Of a stretch of 64,000 bases of DNA, positions 40,694 through 53,250 are shown piece by piece. A model generated the notes under the pieces. That model worked only from the letters and a program-made list of their open reading frames with translations, did not search any database and was not told the origin of the DNA. A program made the translations under genes and the position numbers. Each line of letters opens with the position of its first letter. Position 1 is the stretch's first letter. Origin of the DNA: Westerdykella aurantiaca (Eukaryota > Ascomycota > Dothideomycetes > Pleosporales > Sporormiaceae); contig JASJFJ010000001.1 of the NCBI GenBank assembly GCA_030412805.1, forward strand, positions 2,978,501 to 3,042,500, given 5' to 3'.

Positions 40694-43600
40694 CTAGCCA
40701 TAGATACCGGAATTCTGCCTCGACGTGCTCGCGCTGCTCGGCGCCGTCGAGCCGCCCGTACTGCTAGTATCGGAGCCGGGCGTCTGCGGCTCGAGCGCCA
40801 GCTGCGCGCGCAGCGCCATGATCCACGGATGCTGCAGCAGCTCGACCGCGGACGCGCGCTTGGCGGGGTCCTGCTCGAAGCACTTGTTCAGGAAGTCGAT
40901 GCCCAGGTCGCTGAGCTGGTCCTTGGTCGGCAGCTGCGGCGGGTTGCCCTGCGCGATGTTGTACATGATGGCCCATTCGTTGTCGAGGCTGGCCCAGGGG
41001 CGGCGGCCCGTCGCCATCTCGAGGATCACGCAGCCCAGGGACCAGATGTCGACGGCGCCGTGGCGGCCTTGGTTCGAGCCGCGGATCACCTCGGGGGACA
41101 TGTACATGGGGGTTCCGGTCATGGAGCGCTGGCGGCCCTGGCGCGTGGCTGCGTGTTCGGCGGCGAGGGTGCGCCCTTGTCGGGCGATGACTTTGGCGGC
41201 GCCGAAGTCGACGAATTTGATGACACCGTTGTGGTCGAGGAGGATGTCTGGGGTGCGGTTAGCTTCGAGTTATGTGGGTGATAGTGGGGAGAACGTACTT
41301 TCGGGCTTGATGTCGCGGTGGACGACACCAGCGTCGTGGAGGTAGGCGAGGCCTTCCAACATCTGCAAGGCATACACCATGATGACCGTCTCATCCTCGA
41401 TGCGACCGTGCTCGAGCAGGCCAGCGAGAGAACCGCCAGAACAGTACTCCATAAAGATGTAGACCTTGTCTCGATGAGGTTCGATGCCATAATATGACAC
41501 GATGTTGGGGTGATCGAGGACTTGGAGAACACCCATTTCATCGCGAATCTGAGAAACAATGGTCGGAATCAGCTGGGGATCTTGGAGTCGGATTTCCTTC
41601 ACGGCCATCAGATGACCGGAGTCGAGGTTCATAGCGGCGTAGACGGAACCGAAGGTGCCGCCACCCACAAACTGGCCTTGCTGCCATCGCAAAGTGACAT
41701 TGGTGGCGGACGAAGATAGGTATGTGAGGGCGCGATCGGCTTCATTGGAGTCTTCGAGAACCCGTCCGAGCGCCTGTCGTTCCGCCTCCTTGGCTTTCCG
41801 CACTTCGTCGATCTCTTCCAGCTGAGCCATCCACTGTGCTTGCGTGAGGGCGATGGATTCGTCGTCGTCTTTTAAGTTCGCTTCTTCCATCATGTACTTC
41901 CCGGCTAGGGCGTTCAGGCGTTGCCGTTCTGCCTGTGCGGCGATGGTGGATCTGGCGCCCATGATATCGAAGTGGGAGATGAGCAACGACATGCAACCAG
42001 CCACCTTCAGACGCAGGTTGGCATATTCCTCATCGCTGATCGATAGGATGTTCTGGCCGCGGGTCATCATCATGGCGAATTCGAGAGCCACGACAGCCCA
42101 TCGGAACGTCTTGCGATCGGATGCCACGCAGTCGTCGCAGATGAAGCTGACCCAGTCCAACGCCAACCTCGTCAGCTTGATGTTGTTCATAGCACGGCGG
42201 TTAGAATCGAGGTACATGATCGAACGTTGTCCAAACTCCGTCGCGAAGCCAAAACAGCTCTGGATGAGGTCTTGGCAGCCCAGTCCCGCGGTTTGCTTGC
42301 GGATGATCTCAACACTGTCCATGATGGTGTTGGAGAGCTTATACGCGGTCTTGCGAATCTTCTGCAGTTCGGCATTCACTCGAGGAAGATTCGCTCTCTG
42401 GTCGATGAGTTTACTGAGATCTGTACCAATTGCTTCCAGAAAATTGGTATTCGCGTTGGTGAGGCGCTGCTGGGACCCGTCGGCAACGACACGCAAGCTG
42501 CCATATTTCAAGTCCAGAATAGGCTCCCGAATGTGCGCCGTCATACGCTTTCCGCGCCAGTAAAGTGGCTCCTCCGGCTTCAGGATGAGGGTATATGGAT
42601 TGGAGGGGTCTTCCGGGTTTTCTTCCGCATGATAGCAGGTGGTGAGGAGGGACTGGATATCCATGGGACGGTCCTGGAGAGCAGGCGAGGCTATGATGAA
42701 CACGCCCGGATTTCCACTTTCGGTCGTTTCCACGAGGAAGTGGCCGGTCATGATAAGCGCGTCATAGAGATCATTCAGCTGCTCGTGGTCCAAGTCGGTG
42801 CTCTTGATGCTGTACTCTGTGCAGTTCTCAAATCGCTGAGTCAGGATCCTGGAGAAGCGGAATAGCTTCCGTTGCCGTACGCGGACGGAATCGAGAATCT
42901 GCTTGTACCGCTTTTCCAATTCAGCGGCAATGACCTCATCAGGCCGCCGCTGGAGCTCCTTTTCGAAATGGGCAGTCAGCCGTGAGAGGGACTTGGAGGT
43001 CAAGGAACTGAAATGCTCGGCGACTTCCACATCGCCTCCTTCGAAATGGCGTCCAAGCCGATTGCAGAATTCCCACTCTTGCTCCAGAATCTCGGCCTCC
43101 TTGAAATTGTTCTTGTTCGCAGAGAGTTTCCAGTTCAGCATCTTGAAATAGAACTTCAGGGCGTCCATGACTGTCTGGTCGAAGTTCTCCTCAATGCACA
43201 CTGGAAGATCCCAGCCTGGCTCTGGCCGTGATATGGTGATGTAGCTCTGCTTTATCTTTCCCGCCAGGGTTAGCAAGATCTGGAACTGTGAGATCATTTG
43301 TTCGGCCATCATCAGGCCTCGTTGGGACGGATCCTTGATCTTCTTCGCGTACGACAACCGCATCTTGATAATGTCTTGGACGAGGCGAGAGGGGAAGTTG
43401 ATGAGGGTCAGCAGTTCTTCGATGTAAGGAGGCAGATGCCGGTCCGCAAATGCGTCCGCATTCGCAATGAACGTCTCCTTCGCCTTATATATGACCTTTT
43501 CCAGGGCATTCAGCAGACTGGTCTCGCCCTGCAACGACTTCAGCCCATCTTCTTTCAAAATGCGGTCAATGAAGGAGGAGTCATCTGTGAGGTGATGATC

Positions 43601-44887
43601 TTGCGAGGTCCGGGCCCGTGGTTTCGAGAAATCGAGCTCCTCATTGCCGACCCATTTCTTCAGGATGGACATCTCTCTGCTGATCAGCTCGGTAGTATTG
43701 TGCCACGAAAACACCGCATCGCACGCGTCTTTGAAAGCGGGAGAGGCCGCCCTGGGGTGGGCAGCCTCCAGCGCAAGCCGGGTAGGGTAGAGGCTCTCGA
43801 TCTTCTCGATTTCCTTGACCACCTCCTGGACTTGTGCGGCCGCACTCTGGCCCGCTTCCGCTTCGCCCTGGACCTCGAACGTGATGATGTTCTCCAGCTG
43901 TGTCTTGATGGCCGCTCGTCCGTCGTCGACCAGCCGGCGCTGGGCCTGAAGCGACCTGCCGCAGACCTTGGCACGAATCCCCATCCATATCTCGGCCCTC
44001 CAGACGGTGTCTCCCGGCTGATCGGTACTGCCGATCAACCTTTTCTTCTCTTGTTTCACAACGTCTCCCCTCAGCACATTCGACAGCATGGAATGCCATT
44101 CTAGGCGTTCGCGATTCTCGGGTATCTTGAGCTCCTCCTCCGAAGGTTGCATGTCATTGTTACCATAGTAGAGTAGAGTCTCCTGGTCGTACGCATCTTC
44201 TCCGACGTGTTCGGCGGTCGACGGCGATTCCTCATCCGATTCCGAGTCGGTGCTGTACCCTAAGCTTGGTGTGCGCATGTCGTTGAAGAATTCATCCTGC
44301 TCGTTCTCCTGACGGATGCGCTGGACGTATGCCTTCTCCTGGGCACGATACTCGGCGTTGGGGTTACGGCGGGAGCGGGTGGTGGAGGAATGGCGGTTGC
44401 GGTTGGTGGTGTCGAGAGAGAATTGCTGCGGTCGACGCGGCGGCGCATAGGCATTGGAGGGCGTCCTGACGGCACTGGGTCTCGGGGGGCGAGCGGTGGA
44501 GGCCATACCGTTGGACTGCGTTGGCTGCGGGTTCTCGGAAGAGGGAGCTCGGCTTCCGTTCTGGCCTGGGCGTGCGCGTGGCTGGTTGTTGTTCCAAGCA
44601 TAGGATCCCGAGGAGGTCAGAGAGGGAGCCTCTTCTACTGGAGTGGTGACAATGGGCGGCGCGAAGTGGTAATGGCCATCGCCGTGCTCGTCCTCGGGGA
44701 GGCCATGGTGGCCAAGTTGCTGGTCATGGTCGGATTCGCCGGAGGAACCTGAGCCGGATGAGTCGTGCTGAGCATCGGGCGCGTTGACGACGACGGGCTT
44801 GCTCATGTCGGGTTTGGGGTGTTCTGGAAGCAGCGCGTTGTCTGCCCCAACGTTGAAGCGGACGCCGCGCACAGAGTCGTGGCTCAT
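40694..44887 (-). CDS. SSK2: MAP kinase kinase kinase of the HOG pathway (SSK2/SSK22 type)
   Basis: Exons 41299..44887 and 40694..41247 (51-nt intron), 1380 residues. Start set at MSHDSVRGVRFNVGADN (first ATG; the open frame upstream begins at TTG). The N-terminal 250 residues are polar and Ser/Arg/Pro-rich; a long helical region (about 250-1000, e.g. ERLEWHSMLSNVLRGDVVKQEKKRLIG, the conserved Ssk2 block) binds the response regulator in yeast. The kinase domain occupies about 1065-1340: glycine loop VGGGTFGSVY near 1073, AVKEIRL near 1096, HRDIKPEN whose Asn is restored by splicing, DFGAAK and GTPMYMSPEVIRG. It phosphorylates a Pbs2-type MAPKK in osmotic and oxidative stress. The linker PQTPGSDTSSTGGSTAPSS at the C-terminus is unstructured. 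Length is near yeast Ssk22 (1331). Confidence 0.95.
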
Positions 44888-47536
44888 GGGAGGACGCTGT
44901 GGAACGTCAAGTTCCAAGGCAAAGCGAGTGCGAGGCTGTAGGAGCGCTGCTCCTTGCGCTTTGTGGTAGCGATCGACGACTGGAGGTGGCGCTCGCTATA
45001 TGGATCCTTGGCGTGTGGCGGCGTGTGGCGGTGCTCGGAAAGAAGAGAATGCCATGCAGCAATTTGCTCGAAACTGGTCTGTTGCAGGCGGCCTGGAGAT
45101 AGGAATTGTTGCGAGTGGCGTGAGAATCTGTAGGAACTGTGGGAGAAGGATGTTTTCGCCGCGGTCAGAGTGATCGAGATGCAACTCGAAAGCGGGGGCC
45201 GCTTTGCCCGTTTTCCCACATTCATGGATCCCAAAATCCACTGCGGATGTGTTTAGCTCCCGCATGGCCCAAGCTCCCTCGGCCTCCGCGGTGGTGAAGT
45301 TCTCCCCAAGCCATCAAAGGGCAGTCACATGTTGGCAACATCCAAAAATCTCCAGTGAACATTTACAATCAAATGCATGCGGAATTATCATTCAGCGTGA
45401 GAAATCGGACATTGAGTTCTCGAAGGTGATTGCCCTCCCATCATCGAGGAAAATCCACGACACTGCCCAGCAATACTGATCCAGCGCTTGATCACGAGAC
45501 AACGGTTGCGGATCGGGGGATCGATGAGATGCTAGGATCGATCCGGGCTGGAAGTTCTTATGGGGTTGCAGGTCTTCATAGGTAGATTCTGAAAACATCG
45601 TAGGGTGCGAGACATGGTTTGGGGAGACCAGACAGGATGAAAGCATCACGAGCGTGCAAGGCACGTGACCTGCCGAACCTCACTCCATAGGTACCTCCGT
45701 TCGACCACTTAGGATTCAAGAAGGCTTCAAGAACATGCTTCTGTGAGCTGTGGAATGGCGCCCTGCTTGATTAATTTTCCACGGTTTCACCCAAACTTAT
45801 GAGTCCATGGTCCCGTCACGTTGAGGCATACACTAATGACATTTATAACTTATACAGTGTACAGTGTCAGACGGTGAATACAGTTTGTAGCTCGGAGGAG
45901 CGACCGACGTTTCCGTGTACGGCCAGACTCCGTGTACAGTCTGCCCGGTTGCCCCCTATTCCAAGAGACTGCGAGAAGGGCCAGTACTTCACTTCATCAT
46001 ACGCACGCTCGGTCGGTCATCTGTTTACGAGCAATACCTCGAAGACCCCTGTCCGGTTCATGCGACCTTATCTGTGGCGCAGGAGAAACGGCGTTTCGTT
46101 CTGCCTTCTGCCATCCTTCCAATTTCTTGGCCCTTCAAGACGGATAATTCGGGGCTCTATTTGTTCAGCGTTGCACAAGCATGCAGGATATACGATTTGC
46201 GGAGTTGTGCTGGACCGTTGTCGCCATGGGACGATGGGGCGCCGGCCGTTGGTGAACGTACGGTACTTGCACCATGGTCGCTCCACTCCCCACAACGGCA
46301 GATCAGCTGTGTTAAGCAGCGAGCTAGCAATAAGCGGCCACGCAGGTACCATGCGGTTCCTTCATGAGTATTGTTTCTGTCCTTGGGGCAATATCCGTCA
46401 ATGTCAGCTTCTGTGACAGTCTGGGGTACAGGCTGAGCTCAGCGGCCAAGTCAGCTCGCCAGGAGGATGTCTGAACGTTCATCTGCAACGAGGCTCGTTG
46501 TGCACAGCACGCTGAGCAATGTATATGATGAATCTCTTGTCCCGGACATCACGTCGAATTGCAGAACTCGACCAAGAACGGCAATACCGATGCTCACCAC
46601 GCCAGACTCCACACCGGAAATGCAAATACTGCTGTACCACCGGAGAAATGGTCGTCTTCTGTCGCGGATGAATAATGAAAGCGGCGCCGGCAAGTCGAAC
46701 GTGCACAGAAGCAATCACCGCTCTTCATGCCTCGGAGAAAGCATCGCGTCTCTGTGAGGGTTCGTATGTGCAACCCCCCGTTTGCGAGACAGGAGTGGTA
46801 TTCAGGAGGTCGACAGGTGACAGGTAACAGGCATGCACAGGATCTTATATAAAACCAGGGGCAGCAGGGGCGAGTCGAGATGAAATAGGAGAGGAGGATA
46901 TCTCTTTGGTCAGAGAAGCAATCATCATCCAGATTACATAGGGCTCGAGATAGACGCGTCGAGGCGGCGGCAAGGGGATCGGCCGAAAAAGGAACACTTG
47001 GACGTTGTTGGGGATTGCAACGTACGAGGCTGAAGAGAACCCAGGACAGAGGATGGTCATGCACGTCGAGATGCAAAGAGGACCTGGGGGCAGGCTGGGC
47101 AGCAGGCTCGGATGCAGGGCTCACGCTATTCTCTGGGGATTCATTTGGGGATTCTCGAGAGATTTTTCTTCAGTATTATCGTTGCAGTAGTGGGTTATGC
47201 TGGAGTGCGGCGTAATTCATTGTGTGATAGATGAGGCGTGGGAGGACTACCTGATATCAGCATGTTACATACTGGCCATGTACTTATCTTGGGATTGGGC
47301 CGGCGGCGAGGGAAGGGTTGGAAGGATTCTCGGTCGGCGGGACTGCGGGAGGCTGGGCTCAGTCGTGTGATGAGGGTGCAATTGGTGCAAAAGGTGCACA
47401 TTGTTGATGGGGAGACCCTGGAGGAAGGTTTGGGGAGAGACTGCAGCCACTGCACCGAAGCCTGGGTGGATCTCGGAATGGTCGACCCTCGTCCGGCCGC
47501 CTTACCGTTTTAGGAATTCACAATCTTGGCTCCCGG
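44888..47536. other. Long intergenic region upstream of the MAPKKK, no gene recognised
   Basis: About 2.6 kb. Several frames of 80-205 codons (for example 45799..46416 plus, 46594..47124 minus) overlap on opposite strands and have Ser/Cys/Arg-rich content with no domain. A lineage-specific or non-coding transcript could be present; I cannot support one. Confidence 0.45.
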
Positions 47537-48522
47537 GATACTGATAAGAAAACGAGATGGCATCCCCAAGTCTCATTGATAGGCCAAAAGAGCGCATTTT
47601 CTCATTATTGTCCCCAAGAGATATCGCCGTTGGCCACAATCTATAGATACGGTATGCTCGTGTCTGTTCAACCATATATACATCATCCAAAATAGATGGA
47701 TTGAGATCTCAGATGGGGATGCCCAGCTTGGAGAGGGGATCTGCAGTTCTGGGCAGTCCACTATTAACACAGGACCTACCAGTAGTAGTACAGAGTACAT
47801 AGCAACTCCCCAGAGAAAAAGGAACACAATAATCACCAGCATCAGCATGGCATCCCACCCGCGTGGTTCGCTGGCGGCTGAGAGCCGAAACAGGCGAAAC
47901 TCCTCCCCCGGACCTGCCAAACGCCGACGGACATTGGCCGCCCCCCAAGCAGTGGCAACAGCTTCTATCTCACACCCCACCCACTCTTCCCTCTTCGTGT
48001 GGCTTACTGCCGCCCTGTACCGTTCATGCTTTGCTGTGGTCGGTGCAGGAAACGGTAGGGTGCGCAATGTCCCGGGCCCGCGCCGCGTGTATATCCAGCC
48101 TGCCCCAGCCTGGGCCCCTAAAGGGAAGATAGTGATGGCCTTATTTTGGGACCACCATCAACGACCTCATATCTCTCGTCCTGCCCCCTCTGTATAATAC
48201 TGCTCCCATCCCTCCATCCTAGTGGCACGCGACTCCTCTCCCTCCCTCCGTCTCCACCATCACCACCATCCCCGTCCGCCAAGTCGCTGCACACTCTGAA
48301 TCCCTGGAAGTGATCGGAACCTCAGCCCTCTGATTGTCCGAGCACTCCGTCCATTCCTTCGACTCCCAGCCTTCACCAGAACTCGTCCTCTCCCTCCCTT
48401 CCTCTCCCTCGTCTGCTGTGTCCGCTGTGCAGGACCTGAGAAGTAGACGTCGACTGTCGCACCGGCCCCGCTGCGCTGGTATTGATTATTATTAGACGCC
48501 CGATCGGACCCAGATCGCCATC
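47537..48522 (+). promoter_or_regulatory. Ammonium permease promoter with several HGATAR sites
   Basis: GATA-factor core sites (HGATAR): TGATAA at 47542..47547, TGATAG at 47577..47582, AGATAG on the minus strand at 47965..47970, and AGATAG at 48127..48132. AreA/NIT2-type GATA factors switch on ammonium permeases under nitrogen limitation. TATAAT occurs at 48192..48197 and a pyrimidine-rich leader (CCTCCCTCC, CACCATCACC) follows. Use of the sites is inferred. Confidence 0.4.
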
Positions 48523-50386
48523 ATGGACCCTGTATCCTCCGGACTGGATCCCACCACCCCTCTGGAGACCTTCCAGAATATCACCGACATCAACGGCGGG
48601 GACTCGAGGTTGTACAACCTCAATGTCTTCTACAATGTGAGTTTTTCGGACTTGGGCGGTTTTTCTCAATGCCACGGTAGATTCTATGTTCAATGTCGCT
48701 AATGTACCCCGCTAGCCTGGCGACATCGCCTGGATGATCACCTCTACCGCCCTTGTACTGCTCATGATTCCCGGCGTAGGGTATGTCCAAATATCCAGAC
48801 TCAAAAAAAAAAAAAAAAAGTCCCAACAGCGCAAATGTTCTGACTTGTTTGCAGCTTCTTCTATTCTGGCCTTGCACGAAGAAAATCAGCCTTGTCGCTC
48901 CTATGGCTCTCCGTCATGGCTACCGCCGTCATCTCCTTCCAGTGGTTCTTCTGGGGCTACTCTCTAGCCTTCTCGCACACCGCTGGCAAGTACATCGGCA
49001 ACCTTGACAACTTCGGCCTCAAGGGCGTGCTCGGTGCGCCCTCCGTGGGTAGCCCACGCATCCCCGACCTACTCTTCTGCGTCTACCAGGGCATGTTCGC
49101 TGCCATCACGTACGCTTTCCCTCCCTAGAGTTCCACTGCCTGCCATCACACTAACTCCAAAAGCGTCGCCCTTGCCGTAGGCGCCGTCGCCGAAAGAGGC
49201 CGCATCCTCCCCTGCATCATCTACATGTTCATCTGGTCAACCATTATCTACGACCCCATCGCCTGTTGGACCTGGAACTCCTCCGGCTGGGTCTTCAAGC
49301 TCGGCGGCTTGGACTTCGCCGGCGGCACCCCCGTCCACATTGCCTCTGGCTGCGCCGCCCTCGCCTACTCCTACATGCTCGGAAAGAGGAGAGGCCACGG
49401 GACCCAGGAGCTCAACTACCGCCCTCACAACGTCACCCACATCGTCATTGGAACCGTCTTCCTATGGGTCGGCTGGTTCGGATTCAATGCCGGTTCCGCC
49501 TTGTCTGCCAACTTGCGCGCCATCATGGCCGCCGTCGTGACGAACCTCGCGGCCTGTGTCGGCGGAATCACCTGGTGCCTGGTCGACTACCGTCTCGAGC
49601 GCAAGTGGTCGACTGTGGGGTTCTGCTCCGGCGTCATTGCTGGCCTGGTCGCTATTACTCCTGGCTCCGGCTATGTACCCCCCTGGGCCGCTGTGATCTT
49701 CGGTGTCTGCGGTGGAGTTGCGTGCAACTATGCCACGAAGCTCAAGTACTTCCTCCGTTGCGATGATGCTCTCGACATCTTCGCAGTCCACGGCGTGGGC
49801 GGTTTCGTGGGCAATGTCCTGACTGCCTTCTTCGCAGCGTAAGCCACCACGTTTCCATCGTGTCATAGTACTCGAAGCTAACTCTTCAACCACAGCGACT
49901 ACGTTGCCCACCTCGACGGCTACACCGTCATCGCCGGCGGCTGGCTGAACCACAACTGGGTTCAGCTCGGCTACCAGATCGCCGACTCCGTCTCCGGCGG
50001 CGCCTACTCTTTCGTCGGCACCTGCCTCATCCTCGGCGCGCTCGACGGCATCGGCAAGTTCTTGCCCGTGTTCAAGCTCAGGGCCAGCGAGGAGGAGGAA
50101 GTGTTGGGAATTGATGATGTGGAGATCGGAGAGTTCGCCGTAAGCCATCCTTCCCCTCCTGAGATATGAGAGAGAGAAGACCAGGGCTAACCTACCTCCC
50201 CAGTACGACTACGTCGAGCTCACCCGCGAAGTCAAGCTCCCCGACGACGAAGACCTCGACGTCGACGAAGGCATGTCCACCCACTCCCTCGGCAACCACC
50301 CCTCCGCCATGGGCCAGCACCACGAGAAGAACCAGGATTCCGTCGACTCGGGCCAGCAGTTGGCCGACTGGGCCCATCGCCCGTAG
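48523..50386 (+). CDS. Ammonium transporter (Mep/Amt/Rh family)
   Basis: Six exons: 48523..48636, 48716..48780, 48855..49109, 49164..49838, 49896..50139, 50204..50386; 511 residues. An ammonium permease of the plasma membrane with eleven expected helices. Hallmarks: NPGDIAWMITSTALVLLMIPGVGFFYSGL (helix 1), the pore twin histidines H203 (GGTPVHIASG) and H354 (FAVHGVGGFVGN), FNAGSAL and ITPGSGYV. The cytosolic tail (EEEEVLGIDDVEIGEFAYDYVELTREV, then a His/Asp/Ser-rich end) is typical of fungal MepA/MepB; the conserved EFAYDYVEL is split by the last intron. The second intron contains a run of 17 A. I cannot assign MEP1, MEP2 or MEP3 class by eye; the upstream GATA sites suggest nitrogen control. 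Confidence 0.95.
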
Positions 50387-51039
50387 GCCAGGCTGGGGTG
50401 GAGTGCTCTCTTGACCAGGTCACATTTCGGTTAGGAGCCTTGTAGATGCTAGGGTTTGGATATCTTTTGGGGGTTACGCTTTATACCATTGTTTGCGCTA
50501 TCTGGGACATTTGTCTGGTCTATTAGGGATTTTTGGTTACTTATTAATGTTGTATTGGATATGGGTGAATAGGCAGCGCAGCATTCATTTCCCGATCTCC
50601 AATTTGGCTTTTCGCTCCCTTTGAACGTGACGCGCCCTTCTGTGAAGCTACAAAGAGCATAATATGCAAGAGAGGATATTATAAAGGCAAAAAAAAAAAT
50701 CGGTGGAATGATGTTGACGAAGTCGGTGCGAATGTCCGTCGCAGACGTTCCCCAAATACCACGCTTAGTCATCCACATCGACAAAGTCGTGGAGCTCAAG
50801 CTTCCGCCGGAGAAACCCCAGCTCCGACGTCAAGCATCGAGCTCCCAACAGTATCGCGACTTCAGCGAGCGCATTCAATCCGCACAGGGCTCTACGCTCC
50901 ATTGACACTCCGCATCTCCCAGCCACACAAACTCAACTCCGGAGAAACCGCCCCATCAACCAACAACGGCACCCCCCTCGCCGAACCATCACCTCCCAAC
51001 CATCCTCCCCCCAACATCCACAACAACACAACATCCACA
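50387..51039. other. Intergenic, ammonium permease to EMC5
   Basis: 653 bp. A run of A (about 50690..50698) and short frames only; the frame at 50711..50905 has no recognisable content and precedes the EMC5 leader. Confidence 0.45.
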
Positions 51040-51504
51040 ATGCCCTTCCTCCCCGCCGCCCTCAACGTCCTCGGCGCCCTCTTCCTCGGCCACGCGTACG
51101 TCCCCCTCCCCCACCCCTCCAACCCTCCAACCCTCCAACCCACTAACCCACACACACACAGCATCTACTCGACGCACGAACACACGCACCTCTCCCCCCT
51201 CTCCCCGCTACCCGCAGACATCCCCCTCGAGCTCCTCTTTTCCCTCCTCCTCCTCGTCACAGGCATCGTGCTGTCGTCGCCGGCCCTGAAGCCCATCCAG
51301 TGGCGCCGGTGGGCGGGCAAGATGGCGCGCGGGGGGCCGACCAGCGAGGGGTACCGGACGAGGGAGGGCGAGGAGGTGCTGGGGGATGGGGATCCGTATG
51401 CGTATTTGGGGGTTGAGGGGGCGGAGGGGAGGAGGGGGTTTTGGGGGGTGAGGGAGAGGAGGGGGGAGTATGTGAGATGGGTGAAGGAGGGGGGGAGGGC
51501 GTAG
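51040..51504 (+). CDS. EMC5: ER membrane protein complex subunit 5 (EMC5/MMgT family)
   Basis: Exons 51040..51095 and 51162..51504 (66-nt intron), 132 residues. Splicing joins MPFLPAALNVLGALFLGHA to IYSTHEHTHLSP, giving the first membrane helix and the conserved Y-S-x-x-E-H motif. DIPLELLFSLLLLVTGIVLSSPALKPIQW is the second helix with the family signature SPALKPI-(R/Q)-W, followed by RRWAGKMARG. EMC5 is a core subunit of the EMC insertase in the ER membrane, which inserts tail-anchored and multi-pass proteins; animal members were first described as magnesium transporters (MMgT). The C-terminal 60 residues are Gly/Arg/Glu-rich and not conserved. Confidence 0.9.
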   Translation: MPFLPAALNVLGALFLGHAYVPLPHPSNPPTLQPTNPHTHSIYSTHEHTHLSPLSPLPADIPLELLFSLLLLVTGIVLSSPALKPIQWRRWAGKMARGGPTSEGYRTREGEEVLGDGDPYAYLGVEGAEGRRGFWGVRERRGEYVRWVKEGGRA

Positions 51505-52051
51505 GGGAGGGTTGGTGTGGTTGGATAATGGGGGGTGTGGTGGGTAAGAGGGGGATTGATGTGGAGGACGTCTTGCTAGAGGACCGGGCGCAGGGTCACA
51601 GTTAATGGAGGGGCGATATGGGTCTTAAGGAGGGGATCGTGAGTTCGGTCCTGGGCGGGCCGCCGAGGCGGCGGACGATGGTCGGTCTAGGGAAGAATCC
51701 GCTCTACTCGCAGCTTCATCCTGGCTTTCGCTTGGGCCATGGCACGATACCATGGATTGCGACACGTTTGGGTCGCATGCGCATACAACCTGCTAGCTCG
51801 CGGCTGTGCAGATTAAATAGCCAGTTCCATTCAGCTCGACGACTAAGACGCTGAACTTTTTATGCCCAACCTTCTCGGGATTTACCATGCAAAAATATAC
51901 CCTACAACCCCCAATAGTATCACACTTAAGCCAGATCCGTTTGGCTCAGCCATGCCTGAATCCATCCCATTCCCGGACATCACAGCCCGTATATATACAT
52001 ATGCCCCAGGTAGCCCTCAAAACGCCTGTTACCCCCCATCTCACCACTCTT
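51505..52051. other. Convergent intergenic spacer, EMC5 / TSC10
   Basis: 547 bp between convergent genes; no feature beyond 3' UTR sequence. Confidence 0.5.
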
Positions 52052-53250
52052 TCATCTCCGCTCCGGCTTGTACGCCGGCATCCCCTCCTTCTTCCCCCAC
52101 CCCCAGACCTTCCCCTCCAGATCCGGCCTCACGACCAACCACACCAGGCTCGTCAGCCACTGGCCCATCGTATCCTTCAATAGCGAGTTCCTCTTGCTGC
52201 CCCCCATGCTCGACAGCCGCATCAGCTCCCCCAGCCAGCTCGTCGCCGTCATGTAATCCCCGCGCTCCAGCCCCTGGATGGCTGCCGCTGCGGCTTCCAG
52301 CTCCGTCTGCGCGGGGTCGGACTCTTCCAATAGGTGTGTGACGGCGTGCTTGGTGAGGTTCTCCTGCTCGAGACCGGGGGACTTGATGGTCCCGGGGAAG
52401 ATGGCGCGGATCTGGATGTCGAACGGCGCGGGAGCGACACCCGTGTCCTTCTTCGACCGCCGCGCGCCGTTGTACAGCAGGATCTCCGAGTTCAGCGCGT
52501 CGCAGAGGGCGCGCAGGGCCGTCTTCGCGGGGCCGTACGGCGCGTAGCCCGCGAGGTTCACGAACGCGATGACGGAGCTGGTGACGATGAATTGGCGCGG
52601 CGGCTCCGCGTCCGCCTTCTCGCCCTTCTTCGCGGCCGCCGGGTACGGCGTCTCGGGGTACAGCCACGCCTTGAGCGTCTTGTGTGCCAGGTAGCACGCC
52701 GCCCAGTAGTTCAGGTCCATCTGCTTCCTCTGCGTCTCCAGGCTGCTCTCGACGAACAGCATCGGCGACGAGCTTCCCGCGTTCGCCCACACGATCTCGG
52801 GGGTCTTCCCGCCGTTCCAGGCGGTGGCTTCCTTTAGGAGGCGCTCGTTCTCGGCCTCCGAGGTCACGTCCGCGGAGATGTAGGTGAAGCGTTGCGTGGA
52901 CGGGTTTTTGGCGCGAGACTTTGCGTACTCGACGGCCGAGGCGAGTTTCGTGGGGTCGCGGGCGACGAGGATGAGGGAGGCGCCGCGCGCGGAGAGGAGG
53001 GCGGCGATCTCGCGGCCCATGCCGTAGGAGCCGCCGGTGAGGAGGACGGTCTGGGGGCATGTTAGTGGGGATTGAACTGGAAATTGAATTGTGGATGATT
53101 GGGGTGGAGGGGAGGAGGAGGTCGAATGGTACATACGCGTCCTTCAACATTGAATTTGTTCCGCCGGCTGAGGAAGCCCATGATGTCCAGGCTGAGATAG
53201 AGCACCAGGAGGAGCAGTGCTATGGCTGCGTACGAGACAAGTCCTGCCAT
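52052..53250 (-). CDS. TSC10: 3-ketodihydrosphingosine reductase
   Basis: Exons 53137..53250 and 52052..53050 (86-nt intron), 370 residues. Exon 1 encodes an N-terminal membrane anchor (YAAIALLLLVLYLSLDIMGFL) and SRRNKFNVEGR, conserved in fungal Tsc10; exon 2 starts TVLLTGGSYGMGREIA (cofactor loop 43-50). Catalytic residues are Ser196/197 (VTSSVIAF), Y210 and K214 (YGPAK). The block FPGTIKSPGLEQENLTKHAVTHLLE matches KDSR family enzymes. It reduces 3-ketosphinganine to dihydrosphingosine with NADPH, the second step of sphingolipid synthesis, on the cytosolic face of the ER. The C-terminus (LTSLVWLVVRPDLEGKVWGWGKKEGMP) is hydrophobic and may also associate with the membrane. Confidence 0.92.

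Noticed and set aside
40224..40697. 157-codon plus-strand Arg/Lys-rich frame
   Set aside because: Lies 3' of the MAPKKK gene, low complexity, no domain; likely non-coding.
43298..44104. 268-codon plus-strand frame
   Set aside because: Antisense shadow of the MAPKKK coding exon, no domain.
47573..48067. 164-codon minus-strand frame with one membrane-like segment
   Set aside because: Lies in the ammonium permease promoter, no homology recognised, composition not convincing.
49462..50148. 228-codon minus-strand frame
   Set aside because: Antisense of the ammonium permease exons; spans its introns.
52041..53150. 369-codon frame overlapping TSC10 on the same strand
   Set aside because: Arg/Pro/Gly-rich out-of-phase reading of the GC-rich TSC10 exon; the true frame has all SDR motifs.
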